This document shows positions 34,999 through 43,868 of a DNA stretch of 64,000 nt, piece after piece. The notes below the pieces were generated by a model. The model was given only the letters and a program-made list of their open reading frames with translations. It was not told where the DNA came from and searched no databases. The stretch comes from Bryobacterales bacterium KBS 96 (lineage in GTDB: Bacteria > Acidobacteriota > Terriglobia > Bryobacterales > Bryobacteraceae). The translations under genes and the position numbers were made by a program. Within the stretch, counting starts at the first letter, position 1. Each line of letters starts with the position of its first letter. The DNA is taken from NCBI GenBank assembly GCA_000381625.1, contig KB906767.1, positions 2,768,629 to 2,832,628 on the forward strand. The letters run 5' to 3'.

Positions 34999-36379
34999 AG
35001 CAGCCGCGATAATCGTACTACTCGCTTGCATCGGCTCCGCGGCAGAACCGGCCGATTGGATCCTCCGCGCACGTTATGTCCTAACCATGGACCCGCAACA
35101 CGGGCTGATTGAGAACGGCGCGGTTGCGATTGGCGGCGATAGCATTCTGGCGGTGGGTCCGGCGGCGGAAATCGCGAGCCGCTACACCGCCCGACGCACA
35201 CTTGACCGGCCCGATGCTTTGATTATGCCGGGGATGATCGATACCCACACGCACGCCGCAATGTCCCTGTTCCGCGCCATGGCCGACGACAAGCGCCTGC
35301 AAGACTGGCTATCCAACTACATCTTTCCGGCCGAATCGAAAAACGTAAACCCCGACTTCGTCAAATGGGGAACGGAACTAGCCTGCCTGGAAATGTCGCT
35401 TGCTGGAATTACGACGTATACCGACATGTACTACTTCGAGGACACCGTGGCGGCTATTACGAAGCAGGCAGGATTGCGCGGAGTACTGGGGCAATCCGTA
35501 ATCGGCTTCCCCGCCCCGGATTACAAGACATGGAAAGAAGCCCTGGCCGGAGCGGACCGGTACATTCGCAAGTACCAAAGCGATCCATTGATTGTGCCGG
35601 CGGTTGCGCCTCATGCGATTTATACGACGCCAGACGACGCGTTGGTCGCCTCGCACCGGGTCGCGGTGAAATATAACGCGCCACTGCTCATCCACATTTC
35701 GGAAACGAAGAAGGAAGTGGACGATTCGGTGGCAAAACGCCACATGACGCCTCCGGAACTGCTTGCCAGCCTCGGAGTACTCGATGGCCGCGTCGTTGCC
35801 GCACATTGCGTTTGGGTGAACGAGAAAGACATTCAGATTCTGAAGAATCATTCAACCGGAATCGCTCATTGTCCTTCAAGCAACATGAAACTCGCGAGCG
35901 GCATTGCGCCCGTGACGGCAATGCTTCGGCAGGGATTAGATGTCGGTCTCGGCAACGATGGATTTGCCGGCAGCAACGATACGGCCGATCTCATTCTGGA
36001 AATGAACATCGCGGCGAAGCTGCAAAAGGTGGCCCGCATGGACCCGGAAGTGCTACCGGCGGAACAGGTGGTCGAGATGGCGACCATACGCGGCGCCAGA
36101 GTCCTCGGACTTGAAAAAAAGATTGGTTCGCTCGAGCCGGGCAAGCGCGCCGATCTCATTACGATTTCACTCGCCCACCCAAATGCAATTCCGATATACA
36201 ACATCTATGCGCAGGTGGCGTACGCCTCGAAGGCCGCCGACGTGCGGGACGTATTTGTAAATGGGCGGCTTATCGTCGACAACAGGCACGTGCTGACGCT
36301 AGACCAGCGGGAGATCTACGCGCACGTTCACGATTGGCAGCGCCGCATTCAAGAGAGCCTCGCGCAGACTATCCACTAG
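34982..36379 (+). CDS. Exported amidohydrolase, SAH/MTA deaminase-like
   Basis: 465 residues. An apparent signal peptide (MRRFCRAAAIIVLLACIGSAA) precedes a metal-dependent hydrolase barrel: GMIDTHTHAAMSLFR (HxH metal site), VAPHAIYTTP, LLIHISETKKEVDD, VVAAHCVWV, IAHCPSSNMKL and LGNDGFAGSNDTADL (Asp ligand). The order matches MtaD-type deaminases of S-adenosylhomocysteine/5-methylthioadenosine and the ATZ/TRZ group. Those are usually cytoplasmic, so the leader is unusual. GAGG seven bases before the ATG supports the start inside cdd. Linkage to cdd suggests nucleoside salvage. Confidence 0.85.
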   Translation: MRRFCRAAAIIVLLACIGSAAEPADWILRARYVLTMDPQHGLIENGAVAIGGDSILAVGPAAEIASRYTARRTLDRPDALIMPGMIDTHTHAAMSLFRAMADDKRLQDWLSNYIFPAESKNVNPDFVKWGTELACLEMSLAGITTYTDMYYFEDTVAAITKQAGLRGVLGQSVIGFPAPDYKTWKEALAGADRYIRKYQSDPLIVPAVAPHAIYTTPDDALVASHRVAVKYNAPLLIHISETKKEVDDSVAKRHMTPPELLASLGVLDGRVVAAHCVWVNEKDIQILKNHSTGIAHCPSSNMKLASGIAPVTAMLRQGLDVGLGNDGFAGSNDTADLILEMNIAAKLQKVARMDPEVLPAEQVVEMATIRGARVLGLEKKIGSLEPGKRADLITISLAHPNAIPIYNIYAQVAYASKAADVRDVFVNGRLIVDNRHVLTLDQREIYAHVHDWQRRIQESLAQTIH

Positions 36380-36477
36380 GTTTATCGCGGTATAGAGCGG
36401 TCTGGGATTCTCCTACCCAGAATGAGTGGTGGCGGACGCCACTATTCCTAAGCACGAAGAATCGCAAAGGAGGCGCT

Positions 36478-37122
36478 ATGCAAGCGTACATCGGGCGCGG
36501 GGTGTATATGGCGATCGCAATTGGAATCGCAACGGGAGCTTTACTTCACGCCTCGACCCTCACGTCTTACACGTTCACCGATTGGAAGACGACTGTGCAG
36601 CCAGGCAGCGCTCAGGATGTGAATTTCGCACCACCATCGGGGACCTTCGGACCCGCTGGTTACACAACTTCGGACGGCTTTACGATCACGGGACCTGATG
36701 GGGCCACAACTAATCTTCAGGAAACGTTCTTTAACGGCGGCCCATCTGTAAAGGGCGGAAGCGACGCCAACGCGCAGGTTGTCGTGACGCCTCCCACGGG
36801 CGAAACGGCTTTGTTTTTCGGATTTGGCAGCAGTCCTTCGGGAACTGGTTACACCCTCACGCTCTCGGACGGCGAGATCTTCAATCTGGCCGCGGACACG
36901 TCACTGTTTGGCTTTTCCGTTTCCCATCCGATCACGTCGGCCACTTTCGCGTCTACCCCTGGTTCCAGTTTCGTGCTCAGCTACATAGGATACGGCACGA
37001 CCACCCAGACGCTGGATGCCGGCGATCCAGGCCCGAGTTCAACTCCCGAAGTATCCACCCTGTTGCTTATCGGGACCGGTTTGCTGCTAATCGGCAAGTT
37101 TCGTCGTATTTCGTTCTTTTGA
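36478..37122 (+). CDS. Secreted PEP-CTERM-like protein
   Basis: 214 residues from ATG 36478 with a strong AGGAGG. Signal peptide 1-26 (MAIAIGIATGALLHAS), a beta-rich middle (FGPAGYTTSDGFTITGPDG), and a C-terminal STPEVSTLLLIGTGLLLIGKFRRI: a short motif, a TM helix, then basic residues. This is the PEP-CTERM layout, with PEV in place of PEP, a sorting signal processed by exosortase in species that make exopolysaccharide. No exosortase gene is in the window. The function of the mature protein is unknown. Confidence 0.75.
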   Translation: MQAYIGRGVYMAIAIGIATGALLHASTLTSYTFTDWKTTVQPGSAQDVNFAPPSGTFGPAGYTTSDGFTITGPDGATTNLQETFFNGGPSVKGGSDANAQVVVTPPTGETALFFGFGSSPSGTGYTLTLSDGEIFNLAADTSLFGFSVSHPITSATFASTPGSSFVLSYIGYGTTTQTLDAGDPGPSSTPEVSTLLLIGTGLLLIGKFRRISFF

Positions 37123-37231
37123 AAAGGACGTGGAACGAACAGCGCCGGCAGCGCGCGACCGTCGGAAAGCAGGGTTATACCTCATGCGTCTGACGATACT
37201 CTGGTAGGCGCTCGATAAGGACGCCTATCAC

Positions 37232-38605
37232 ATGCTCTCGCCATTCCAGCACCTTGGAACCACCGCCGTGTTCGTCTCCTTGCTGGCGCCGTTGCTCTTA
37301 CACGCCACAACACGAGAGGTCGCGCCTCGTCCACCCATGGGCTGGAACAGCTACGACACATACGGCGGCGACGTCAACGAGGCCGAGGTACGCGCGAACG
37401 CCGACTTCATCGCGAAACACCTGAAACAGCACGGCTGGAATTATGTTGTCGTCGACTTCTACTGGTACTTCGAGCACCCTGAGCCAGACACAATTCTCGA
37501 TGCTAGCTGGAAAGACGCCGTGATGGATCGGTATGGCCGGTTGACGCCCGCCGTGAATCGCTTCCCATCCGCCGCTGGAGGCAAAGGCTTCAAGCCGCTG
37601 GCCGACTACGTTCACTCACTCGGCCTCAGATTCGGCATCCATATCATGCGCGGCATTCCGCGAGCCGCCGTAGCCAAGAATCTGCCGGTCAAGGGCACGA
37701 ACGCGCACGCAGCCGATATTGCCGACAAGAAGAACGATTGCGATTGGTCAACCGTCATGTGGGGAGTCGATACCGGCAAAACCGCCGGCCAGGCCTATTA
37801 CGATTCCATAGTCGAGTTGTACGCCAACTGGGGCGTCGATTTCATTAAGGCCGACGACATGTCTTTTGCGAAGAGCGCCATCGGCGCGCAATATCATAAG
37901 CCTGAAATCGAAGCACTGCATCGAGCCATCGTGAGATCGGGGCGCCCTATCGCGCTCAGCCTTTCACCCGGGCCGACGCCGCTCAGCGATGCGAAGAATG
38001 TAATGAGATATTCGCAGATGTGGCGCATTTCCGGCGATTTCTGGGACAACTGGCAGAGCCTTCAACGCCAATTCGACCTTTGCCGCAACTGGACTCCTTA
38101 TCGAGGCTCGAATCACTGGCCCGATGCCGATATGCTGCCTCTGGGAAGATTGCGGGTGCGTGGATTCAAAGAGCATGAACGCCAGTCCCGCTTCACTGCC
38201 GCGGAAAGACAGACGATGCTGACGCTGTGGTCCATCGCCCGTTCGCCCTTGATGACCGGCGGAGACCTACCTTCGATGAGCGCCGCGGATCTGGCGTTAT
38301 TGACCAATGACGAAGTGCTCGCTGTCGACCAGAACAGCAGCGGCAATCACGAACTCTTCCGGCGCGGCGACATCGTCGCTTGGATGGCCAAGGCAAATGC
38401 GCGGGGCGGGAGACAGAAGTATCTCGCGCTATTCAACACCGGAGATTCCGCCGTGATGGCCAGCGTCTCCGCTCACGACCTGGGGACAAAGCGAGGCATG
38501 ACCATCCGCGACCTCTGGAATCGCAAAGATCTCGGATCGTTTACGGGAAGCTATTCGACGATTGTCCCGGCGCACGGTGCAATGCTTTACCGAGTCGGGT
38601 TATAA
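37232..38605 (+). CDS. GH27 alpha-galactosidase (or related), exported
   Basis: 457 residues with a signal peptide (AVFVSLLAPLLLHA). GH27 landmarks: RPPMGWNSYDTYG at the barrel start, YVVVDFYWY, GLRFGIHIMRG, WGVDFIKADDMS (nucleophile Asp in the KxD segment), and WRISGDFWDNW (acid/base Asp), then LGRLRVRG and SPLMTGGDLPSM. The C-terminal domain is beta-rich (KYLALFNTGDSA). It probably removes terminal alpha-galactose or beta-L-arabinopyranose from plant polysaccharides in the periplasm. KADD in place of the usual KxDxC hints at a non-standard subgroup. It is separate from its neighbours. Confidence 0.9.
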   Translation: MLSPFQHLGTTAVFVSLLAPLLLHATTREVAPRPPMGWNSYDTYGGDVNEAEVRANADFIAKHLKQHGWNYVVVDFYWYFEHPEPDTILDASWKDAVMDRYGRLTPAVNRFPSAAGGKGFKPLADYVHSLGLRFGIHIMRGIPRAAVAKNLPVKGTNAHAADIADKKNDCDWSTVMWGVDTGKTAGQAYYDSIVELYANWGVDFIKADDMSFAKSAIGAQYHKPEIEALHRAIVRSGRPIALSLSPGPTPLSDAKNVMRYSQMWRISGDFWDNWQSLQRQFDLCRNWTPYRGSNHWPDADMLPLGRLRVRGFKEHERQSRFTAAERQTMLTLWSIARSPLMTGGDLPSMSAADLALLTNDEVLAVDQNSSGNHELFRRGDIVAWMAKANARGGRQKYLALFNTGDSAVMASVSAHDLGTKRGMTIRDLWNRKDLGSFTGSYSTIVPAHGAMLYRVGL

Positions 38606-38687
38606 GCAATTCACCGGTATTCGTTGCAGAAAGCCGGAGCATTCTGCTTAAGCAGCTCGCATCCCCGGTTGATTTCCACCGTTGCGC

Positions 38688-39155
38688 CTATAGGCCCCCC
38701 GCCGGATTGTACTGGCTGTCGATGCCGAAACCACTCGACACCTGATGGATTTCAGTCTGAATCTTCGCCCATTTTGAAGAGGTCTGCCCACCAAGCACGA
38801 CGCTTCGAAGCAGGCTGTCGATTTGCGCGGCGCTGTCCATCACCACCCTTATATCCGTATCGCCTTTCTTGGTGCGCTTAAAATTCTTGAGCATCGCATC
38901 GGTCTGTTTCTCAAATTGGGCGATCAGATTCTTTGCGTCCTTTTCACGACTGGTCTTCCGAATCGTGCTCTTTTTTATGGCCGAATCGAAAGTTCCGCGA
39001 AACGACTTGGCGTCGTCCCGCAGATTCTTCATCAGATTTTCCATATCTTTGTCGTTGACGCGGCCTTGGGCGTAAGTGAAACGGCCGCCAACAACTAAAA
39101 GCAAACTGAAGGCTACAACAAAACAAAAGGACCAATGGCGGCTAATTGTCCGCAT
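38688..39155 (-). CDS. Small secreted helical protein of unknown function
   Basis: 155 residues from ATG 39155 (GGAGGG upstream). Signal peptide 1-30 (FCFVVAFSLLLVVGGRFTYAQ), then a mostly alpha-helical charged region (NLMKNLRDDAKSFRGTFDSA, NLIAQFEKQTDAMLKNFK) with likely coiled-coil character. There are no cysteines in the mature part and no known domain. It lies 43 bases downstream of hpnD on the same strand and may be the last gene of the hopanoid transcript, though nothing ties it functionally. Confidence 0.65.
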   Translation of the reverse strand: MRTISRHWSFCFVVAFSLLLVVGGRFTYAQGRVNDKDMENLMKNLRDDAKSFRGTFDSAIKKSTIRKTSREKDAKNLIAQFEKQTDAMLKNFKRTKKGDTDIRVVMDSAAQIDSLLRSVVLGGQTSSKWAKIQTEIHQVSSGFGIDSQYNPAGGL

Positions 39156-39198
39156 ATTACCCTCCGGGGCCACTCAATCAGGCTCGTAATATCGTAAC

Positions 39199-40062
39199 CT
39201 ACCGTGGCCGGAACAAAAAAGCTCTAAGGAGCAACGCGATCTTGGTGCTTGTCGGCACGTTAATGCGGCGGCTCAAAACCGAATATTCGGAAGATTCAAT
39301 CCGCGAAAGAAGACGCATATAGATCTCACGAAGCGCCCACAGCGATGGCCGGCTCTGCTTGTGGATCAACGCTTCGAGACCTGCCGATTCATCGTAATAC
39401 TTGCGCGCGCGCCCCGCCTCGAAACGCATGAATTCGCGAAAGCCTTCCGTCTCCGTTCCGTCTTTCAATTGATCCGCGGTAACTCCAAAACGTTCGAGAT
39501 CTTCGGCCGGCAGATATACCCGTCCCAGATCCGCGTCTTCGCGGACATCCCGAATGATATTAGTTAACTGAAAGGCCACGCCGCATTTTTCGGCAAGCAT
39601 TAGCGCCTTCATCGATTCGAACCCAAAAATATAAATAACCGTCAATCCGACGACCGACGCAACCTGGTAACAGTAGCGATACAGTTCATCGAATGTCTGC
39701 ATGGTCCGCGGCTCGAGATCCGACGAGATCCCCTCGATCATCTCGAAAAAGAACCGGTGCGGAATCTTGTACCGCTGCACCGTGTCGTGAAACGCCGGCC
39801 ACATTGCATTGTTCCCGAATTCTCCGGCCAATGCCCAGCGCAATTCGACGCGCCAGTTTACTATTTTTTCGCGGAGTTCCGATGTCCCGCCGGCCGCCGG
39901 CTCGTCACTCAGGTCGTCACAATACCGGTTGAACGCATACACCGCGCACATCGCGTCGCGCCGTGGCTTGTCGAGCAGCAGAAATGAATAATAAAAATTC
40001 TTTGCACGGGACCGAGCGACCTTGCGGCAGTATTCGTATGACTCTTCGAGCGAGACCGCCAT
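39199..40062 (-). CDS. hpnD: Presqualene diphosphate synthase HpnD
   Basis: 287 residues from ATG 40062, two bases after the hpnC stop; longer in-frame starts lie inside hpnC. It is a head-to-head prenyl synthase: NRYCDDLSDE (first Asp-rich motif), YCYQVASVVGLTVIYIFG, QLTNIIRDVREDADLGRVYLP (second motif). HpnD joins two farnesyl diphosphates to presqualene diphosphate. With HpnC it is the squalene route found in many hopanoid producers; HpnE, which finishes squalene, is not seen here. It is the last recognised hpn gene of the operon. Confidence 0.93.
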   Translation of the reverse strand: MAVSLEESYEYCRKVARSRAKNFYYSFLLLDKPRRDAMCAVYAFNRYCDDLSDEPAAGGTSELREKIVNWRVELRWALAGEFGNNAMWPAFHDTVQRYKIPHRFFFEMIEGISSDLEPRTMQTFDELYRYCYQVASVVGLTVIYIFGFESMKALMLAEKCGVAFQLTNIIRDVREDADLGRVYLPAEDLERFGVTADQLKDGTETEGFREFMRFEAGRARKYYDESAGLEALIHKQSRPSLWALREIYMRLLSRIESSEYSVLSRRINVPTSTKIALLLRAFLFRPR

Positions 40063-40064
40063 CG

Positions 40065-40979
40065 TCAACGCACAATCAGACGCGGAAGGCAGCGGAGCAA
40101 AATCGCCGCGCGTTCCCATTTTGAAATTGCCGGACGGGCCTTCAATACGTTATAGTTTCGCTCACGGATCTTGCGCAAAACGCGCATGCCGCCGCGGCTG
40201 AAGAGTTCTAGGTCGAGCGCGAGCCGGCGGTCCACTGTTGCGATCAGCGGGAGACCGCGATCGAAAAGGTCCTGGGCAACATCCACCGCTTCGCGCATCG
40301 CACGTTCGAAGCGTACATCGAAGTGACTCGCAAATAACTCTTCTTCCGTGTACTCGTGCTTTCGAAGTAGGGCTAGCGGCAGATACACGCGATCTTTGGC
40401 CGCGTCTACCGTCACATCCTGCCAGAAATTCGCGAGTTGCAGCGCCGTACATGTGTAGTCTGATAGCCGCTGCCGTTCTTCATCCCGATAACCGCCGAGG
40501 TAGAGCACTAAGTGGCCGACGGGATTCGCCGAGTTCACGCAGTAGCCGAACACATCTTGCCAGTTTTCGTACCGGGTGACGCGCTGGTCTTGTTCAAACG
40601 CTTGAATCAGGCGGTCGAACGGATCCATCGGAATGTCGAATTTGCGAACCGTGGAGCGCAGTGCCACAAACACCGGGTGCGACGCATTCCCGTTATACAT
40701 CGCCTGCAGCTCGCCGCGCCACCACGCCAGCAGTTTCAGACTCTGCTCGCGATCGCCGATCTCATCTCCCAAATCGTCCGCCCAGCGGCAGAAGGAGTAC
40801 ACGTTATAGAAATCCTGGTGCAGGTGTTTGGGAAGCAAAAAGCTGACAACCTGGAAATTCTCGTAGTGATGTGTCGCCAGCCAGTGCGTATACGCGAGCG
40901 CTTCGGCTTCGGAATAAGCGGTCGAATCCGGCGTCATCCGCGCTACGTAGTCTTTGGGCTGAAGATAAGCGACGGCCAT
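40065..40979 (-). CDS. hpnC: Hydroxysqualene synthase HpnC
   Basis: 304 residues, same fold as HpnD with HpnC-type motifs: HHYENFQVVSFLLPK near residue 37, SFCRWADDLGDEIGD, YCVNSANPVGHLVLY, and ANFWQDVTVDAAKDRVYLP. HpnC converts presqualene diphosphate to hydroxysqualene with loss of diphosphate. It lies 11 bases after the upstream dehydrogenase and two bases before hpnD, so the three are clearly in one operon. Confidence 0.93.
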   Translation of the reverse strand: MAVAYLQPKDYVARMTPDSTAYSEAEALAYTHWLATHHYENFQVVSFLLPKHLHQDFYNVYSFCRWADDLGDEIGDREQSLKLLAWWRGELQAMYNGNASHPVFVALRSTVRKFDIPMDPFDRLIQAFEQDQRVTRYENWQDVFGYCVNSANPVGHLVLYLGGYRDEERQRLSDYTCTALQLANFWQDVTVDAAKDRVYLPLALLRKHEYTEEELFASHFDVRFERAMREAVDVAQDLFDRGLPLIATVDRRLALDLELFSRGGMRVLRKIRERNYNVLKARPAISKWERAAILLRCLPRLIVR

Positions 40980-40990
40980 AGTCTCGCGAG

Positions 40991-42040
40991 CTAAGGAATG
41001 ATGGCCGTCTTGATGTGGCCGTTCGGCTTCATCAGGTCGCGCATCACTTTTAGCAGATTATCGAGCGGCTCCTCGCGGTTCACCAGGTAATCGGACGTGA
41101 CCTTGCCGCTCTGCACGGCGTGCAGAGAACGCCGGATGTGATCGGGGGTGTGATGAAAGCTCGCCCTACACGTGATGTCGGAGTAGTGGAGCAATTGGGT
41201 ATCCAGCCCGACGCGGGTTCCTGCCGGACATCCGCCAAAGAAATTGATGACGCCGCCTTTGCGCACCAGTTGAGGGGCAAGTTCCCAGGTTTCCGGCAAG
41301 CCAATAGCCTCTATCGTCAGGTCGGCTCCCCGCCCGTCCGTCTGCCGGCGCAGCTCCGTTATTGTGCTTTGCGGATTCTGAAGATCCAGAATCACACCGT
41401 CGTCCGCGCCTAATCGAATGGCGTTATCGATCTGGGACTGTCGCCTCGCAATCGCAATCACACGCGCATTCAAAACAGCTTTCGCCATGCGGACAAACAT
41501 CAGGCCGATCGGACCCAGTCCCATCACCGCAACCGTATCGCCGGGCAGCACGTTGCATTCATCCAGCCCGCGAAGCACGCAGGCAAGCGGCTCCACCAGC
41601 GCGGCGTCCTGGTAGCTCAGGTGCGGCGGAATCTCATACGTATTCTTCTCCACGATTCGCGCGGGAATGTGGATGAACTCGGCATACGCGCCATTGTTAA
41701 ACAGCAGGTCTTCACAGAGATTCAACTGGCCGCGCCTGCAAAAGAAGCAGTTCCCGCAAGGCGCGGAGTTCGCCGCCACTACTCGCTGGCCGACGCGAAA
41801 CCGGGTGACGCCATCCCCAACGGCCGCCACGTCGCCAGCCAGTTCGTGACCAAACAACGCAGGCGGCACAATCATCTTTGCGTGGTACCCGCGCCGAAAA
41901 ACCTTGACGTCCGTGCCGCACGTCAGGGCGGTTCGGACGCGAATCAATATCTCGCCCGCGCCCACCGCCGGAACCGGCACCGATTCCAGGCGCACGTCTT
42001 CCTTGCCGTAAAGAACCGCCGCCCTCATCGTCGAGCCCAT
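40991..42040 (-). CDS. Zinc-dependent medium-chain dehydrogenase, NADP-type (hopanoid operon)
   Basis: 349 residues from ATG 42040 (MGSTMRAAVL), one base after the upstream stop; ATG 42028 is possible. It is a sorbitol/threonine dehydrogenase-like MDR: catalytic zinc at CGTDVKVF and GHELAGDV, structural zinc at PCGNCFFCRRGQLNLC, Rossmann motif GLGPIGLMF. After strand 2 it reads IAIARRQSQ, with no acidic residue and two Arg, favouring NADP(H). These enzymes interconvert alcohols and aldehydes/ketones. Its place between hpnG and hpnC suggests work on hopanoid side chains or squalene precursors; not proven. Confidence 0.88.
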   Translation of the reverse strand: MGSTMRAAVLYGKEDVRLESVPVPAVGAGEILIRVRTALTCGTDVKVFRRGYHAKMIVPPALFGHELAGDVAAVGDGVTRFRVGQRVVAANSAPCGNCFFCRRGQLNLCEDLLFNNGAYAEFIHIPARIVEKNTYEIPPHLSYQDAALVEPLACVLRGLDECNVLPGDTVAVMGLGPIGLMFVRMAKAVLNARVIAIARRQSQIDNAIRLGADDGVILDLQNPQSTITELRRQTDGRGADLTIEAIGLPETWELAPQLVRKGGVINFFGGCPAGTRVGLDTQLLHYSDITCRASFHHTPDHIRRSLHAVQSGKVTSDYLVNREEPLDNLLKVMRDLMKPNGHIKTAIIP

Positions 42041-42041
42041 A

Positions 42042-43106
42042 TCAGTTAGACTCCTGCGGATGAACAACGACCTTCAGAGATCTCTCGCCGGGATGGAGCG
42101 CCGTATCGATGCCTTGCCGGATGCAATTGAGCGGCACGCGATGCGAAATCAGCTTCTCGAGCGGCAAATCACCGCTGAACACAAGCCGCGCGGACTCAGC
42201 CTGCAGATCGACGTCCGCGCTGTAGGACCCCAATAGCATGCGTTCTCCCACACAGATGTCGGCGCCCGAAATCTCCACGCGTTCGGCGACGGACGTTTGT
42301 GCAAAGAGCAGCACCTTTGCGCCCGGCCGCGAAATTTTCAGTGCTTGATCCACGAGGCCCTTTGCGTTCGTCGCCACAATGACTGCATCGGCGCCTCGGC
42401 CCGATGTCCTCTCTTTTAGGGTACGCTCAAAGGCGGCGGTTCGGGGGTCGATTGCAATCGCGCCAAATTGCGAAGAAAGATCCAACCGGAAAGGGATGGT
42501 GTCCGAAGCAATCGCGGTTGCGCCTGTCCGCAGGGCGAGCATCGTGAAAATAAGACCGATCGGGCCTTGGCCGAGCACCGCAACGGTTTCGTCCGGCGCC
42601 AGATTTAGCATCGAAACGCCCTTCAGGCAGGTATTGACAGGCTCCACCCAACATGCCTGGTCGAAACTTACGCCTTCGGGGATGATCTCGATTCCTCGTT
42701 CGACGATCCAGTCCATGGCGCGGACGTATTGTGCAAATCCGCCGCCGGCTGGCTCATATCCCGCCGTGACTCCCACTTTCTTATAAACAGGACATTGCGC
42801 ATAGAGACGGCGATGACAGTAGAAACAATCTCCACAGGGGATATGATGGAAAACAATAACGCGGTCACCAACCCGAAACTTCCTCACGTCCGCTCCCGCC
42901 GCAACAATCACACCGGCAGTCTCATGCCCGTAAATTCGAGGACCTGGCAGAAGATCGTACTCGATCTTCTTTAGATCCGTGTGGCAAATGCCGCACGTCT
43001 CCACTCGAATCAGCACTTCGCCTGGTCCGGAAACGGGGACATCGATCTCCTCGACCGAAACGCGGCCTTCGCCCTGGTAGACAGCAGCTCGCATGGTTTC
43101 CGGCAT
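42042..43106 (-). CDS. Zinc-dependent medium-chain dehydrogenase, NAD-type (hopanoid operon)
   Basis: 354 residues from ATG 43106 (MPETMRAAVY), one base after hpnG. MDR motifs: CGICHTDLKK and GHETAGVI (catalytic zinc), PCGDCFYCHRRLYAQC (structural zinc), GQGPIGLIF (Rossmann). Strand 2 ends IASDTIPFR, where the Asp favours NAD(H), in contrast with its downstream neighbour. It is a paralogue of that gene at low identity. Being first after hpnG makes it a candidate for opening or reducing the ribosyl side chain, or oxidising the product; this is inference from position and chemistry. Confidence 0.88.
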   Translation of the reverse strand: MPETMRAAVYQGEGRVSVEEIDVPVSGPGEVLIRVETCGICHTDLKKIEYDLLPGPRIYGHETAGVIVAAGADVRKFRVGDRVIVFHHIPCGDCFYCHRRLYAQCPVYKKVGVTAGYEPAGGGFAQYVRAMDWIVERGIEIIPEGVSFDQACWVEPVNTCLKGVSMLNLAPDETVAVLGQGPIGLIFTMLALRTGATAIASDTIPFRLDLSSQFGAIAIDPRTAAFERTLKERTSGRGADAVIVATNAKGLVDQALKISRPGAKVLLFAQTSVAERVEISGADICVGERMLLGSYSADVDLQAESARLVFSGDLPLEKLISHRVPLNCIRQGIDTALHPGERSLKVVVHPQESN

Positions 43107-43107
43107 T

Positions 43108-43866
43108 CTATTGCCGCTGGTCTCCCGCCGGGGACTCGCTGAACTGAAATCTGCAACTTGCAAGAAATGCTCCCAACGCATCCGCGGCATCTTCGGATCG
43201 GCGCTTCAACTGAAAGAGGCGCGGCATAATACCCGGGTGCGTTAATGCGTAACTTACAATTTTCCCACGTGAGAACCGGCCGTCGGTAGTCCGCATCTTG
43301 TTGAAATCCATTACGAATTCTTCATCGAGGATATCCGTCACCACTTTGATGCAGCAGAAGGGCAAACCGGCTGCTGCTGTACGCTGGGCAACGCCCGCGG
43401 CCTCCATTTCGACGCCGATTGCGCCCGTCTCGGCGAGCTTTTTCTTCTCGGCAGAATTACCGGCGACGTGGTTTGCCGACACAATGAAGCCCTGTGTATG
43501 GGATGCGCCGCAATCGACCGGGCGGCACTCAAATTCCTTTCCGTCGTCAGTCGCCAGGATCTTCGAGGCCACCAGGATGTCACGCTCGTGGATGGCCGCC
43601 TCCAACGCGCCGCACAGGCCCGTGCTGACCACCGCTTCCAGTTTCGAAGCCGATAGTTCGGCCATGGACGTAGCCCTCAACGCTACCTCCACGCAGCGCG
43701 ATGCCAGTTTCGGCCCCGCGCCATTGGCGGCCAATAGAAAGCGCCTTCCTTCCCAAACGCCTTCTTCCGCATAATCGAGAGGCCATTTGAGCGGACGGCA
43801 TCCCGTCAATCGCTGGCCTAGCGGCTTTAGTTCAAAGGCTTCCGACGCAACGAACAAAATGGCCAT
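43108..43866 (-). CDS. hpnG: Hopanoid nucleoside phosphorylase HpnG
   Basis: 252 residues from ATG 43866 (MAILFVASEAFELKPL), two bases after hpnA. It belongs to the PNP/MTAP-UDP family: FLLAANGAGPKLASRCVE (phosphate/ribose-site region), VSTGLCGAL, GAIGVEMEAAGVAQ (the M-E ribose-binding motif) and CCIKVVTDILDE. HpnG removes adenine from adenosylhopane to give (phospho)ribosylhopane. Its partner HpnH, which makes adenosylhopane, is not in the window. The gene is translationally close to hpnA and the first dehydrogenase. Confidence 0.9.
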   Translation of the reverse strand: MAILFVASEAFELKPLGQRLTGCRPLKWPLDYAEEGVWEGRRFLLAANGAGPKLASRCVEVALRATSMAELSASKLEAVVSTGLCGALEAAIHERDILVASKILATDDGKEFECRPVDCGASHTQGFIVSANHVAGNSAEKKKLAETGAIGVEMEAAGVAQRTAAAGLPFCCIKVVTDILDEEFVMDFNKMRTTDGRFSRGKIVSYALTHPGIMPRLFQLKRRSEDAADALGAFLASCRFQFSESPAGDQRQ

Positions 43867-43868
43867 CG

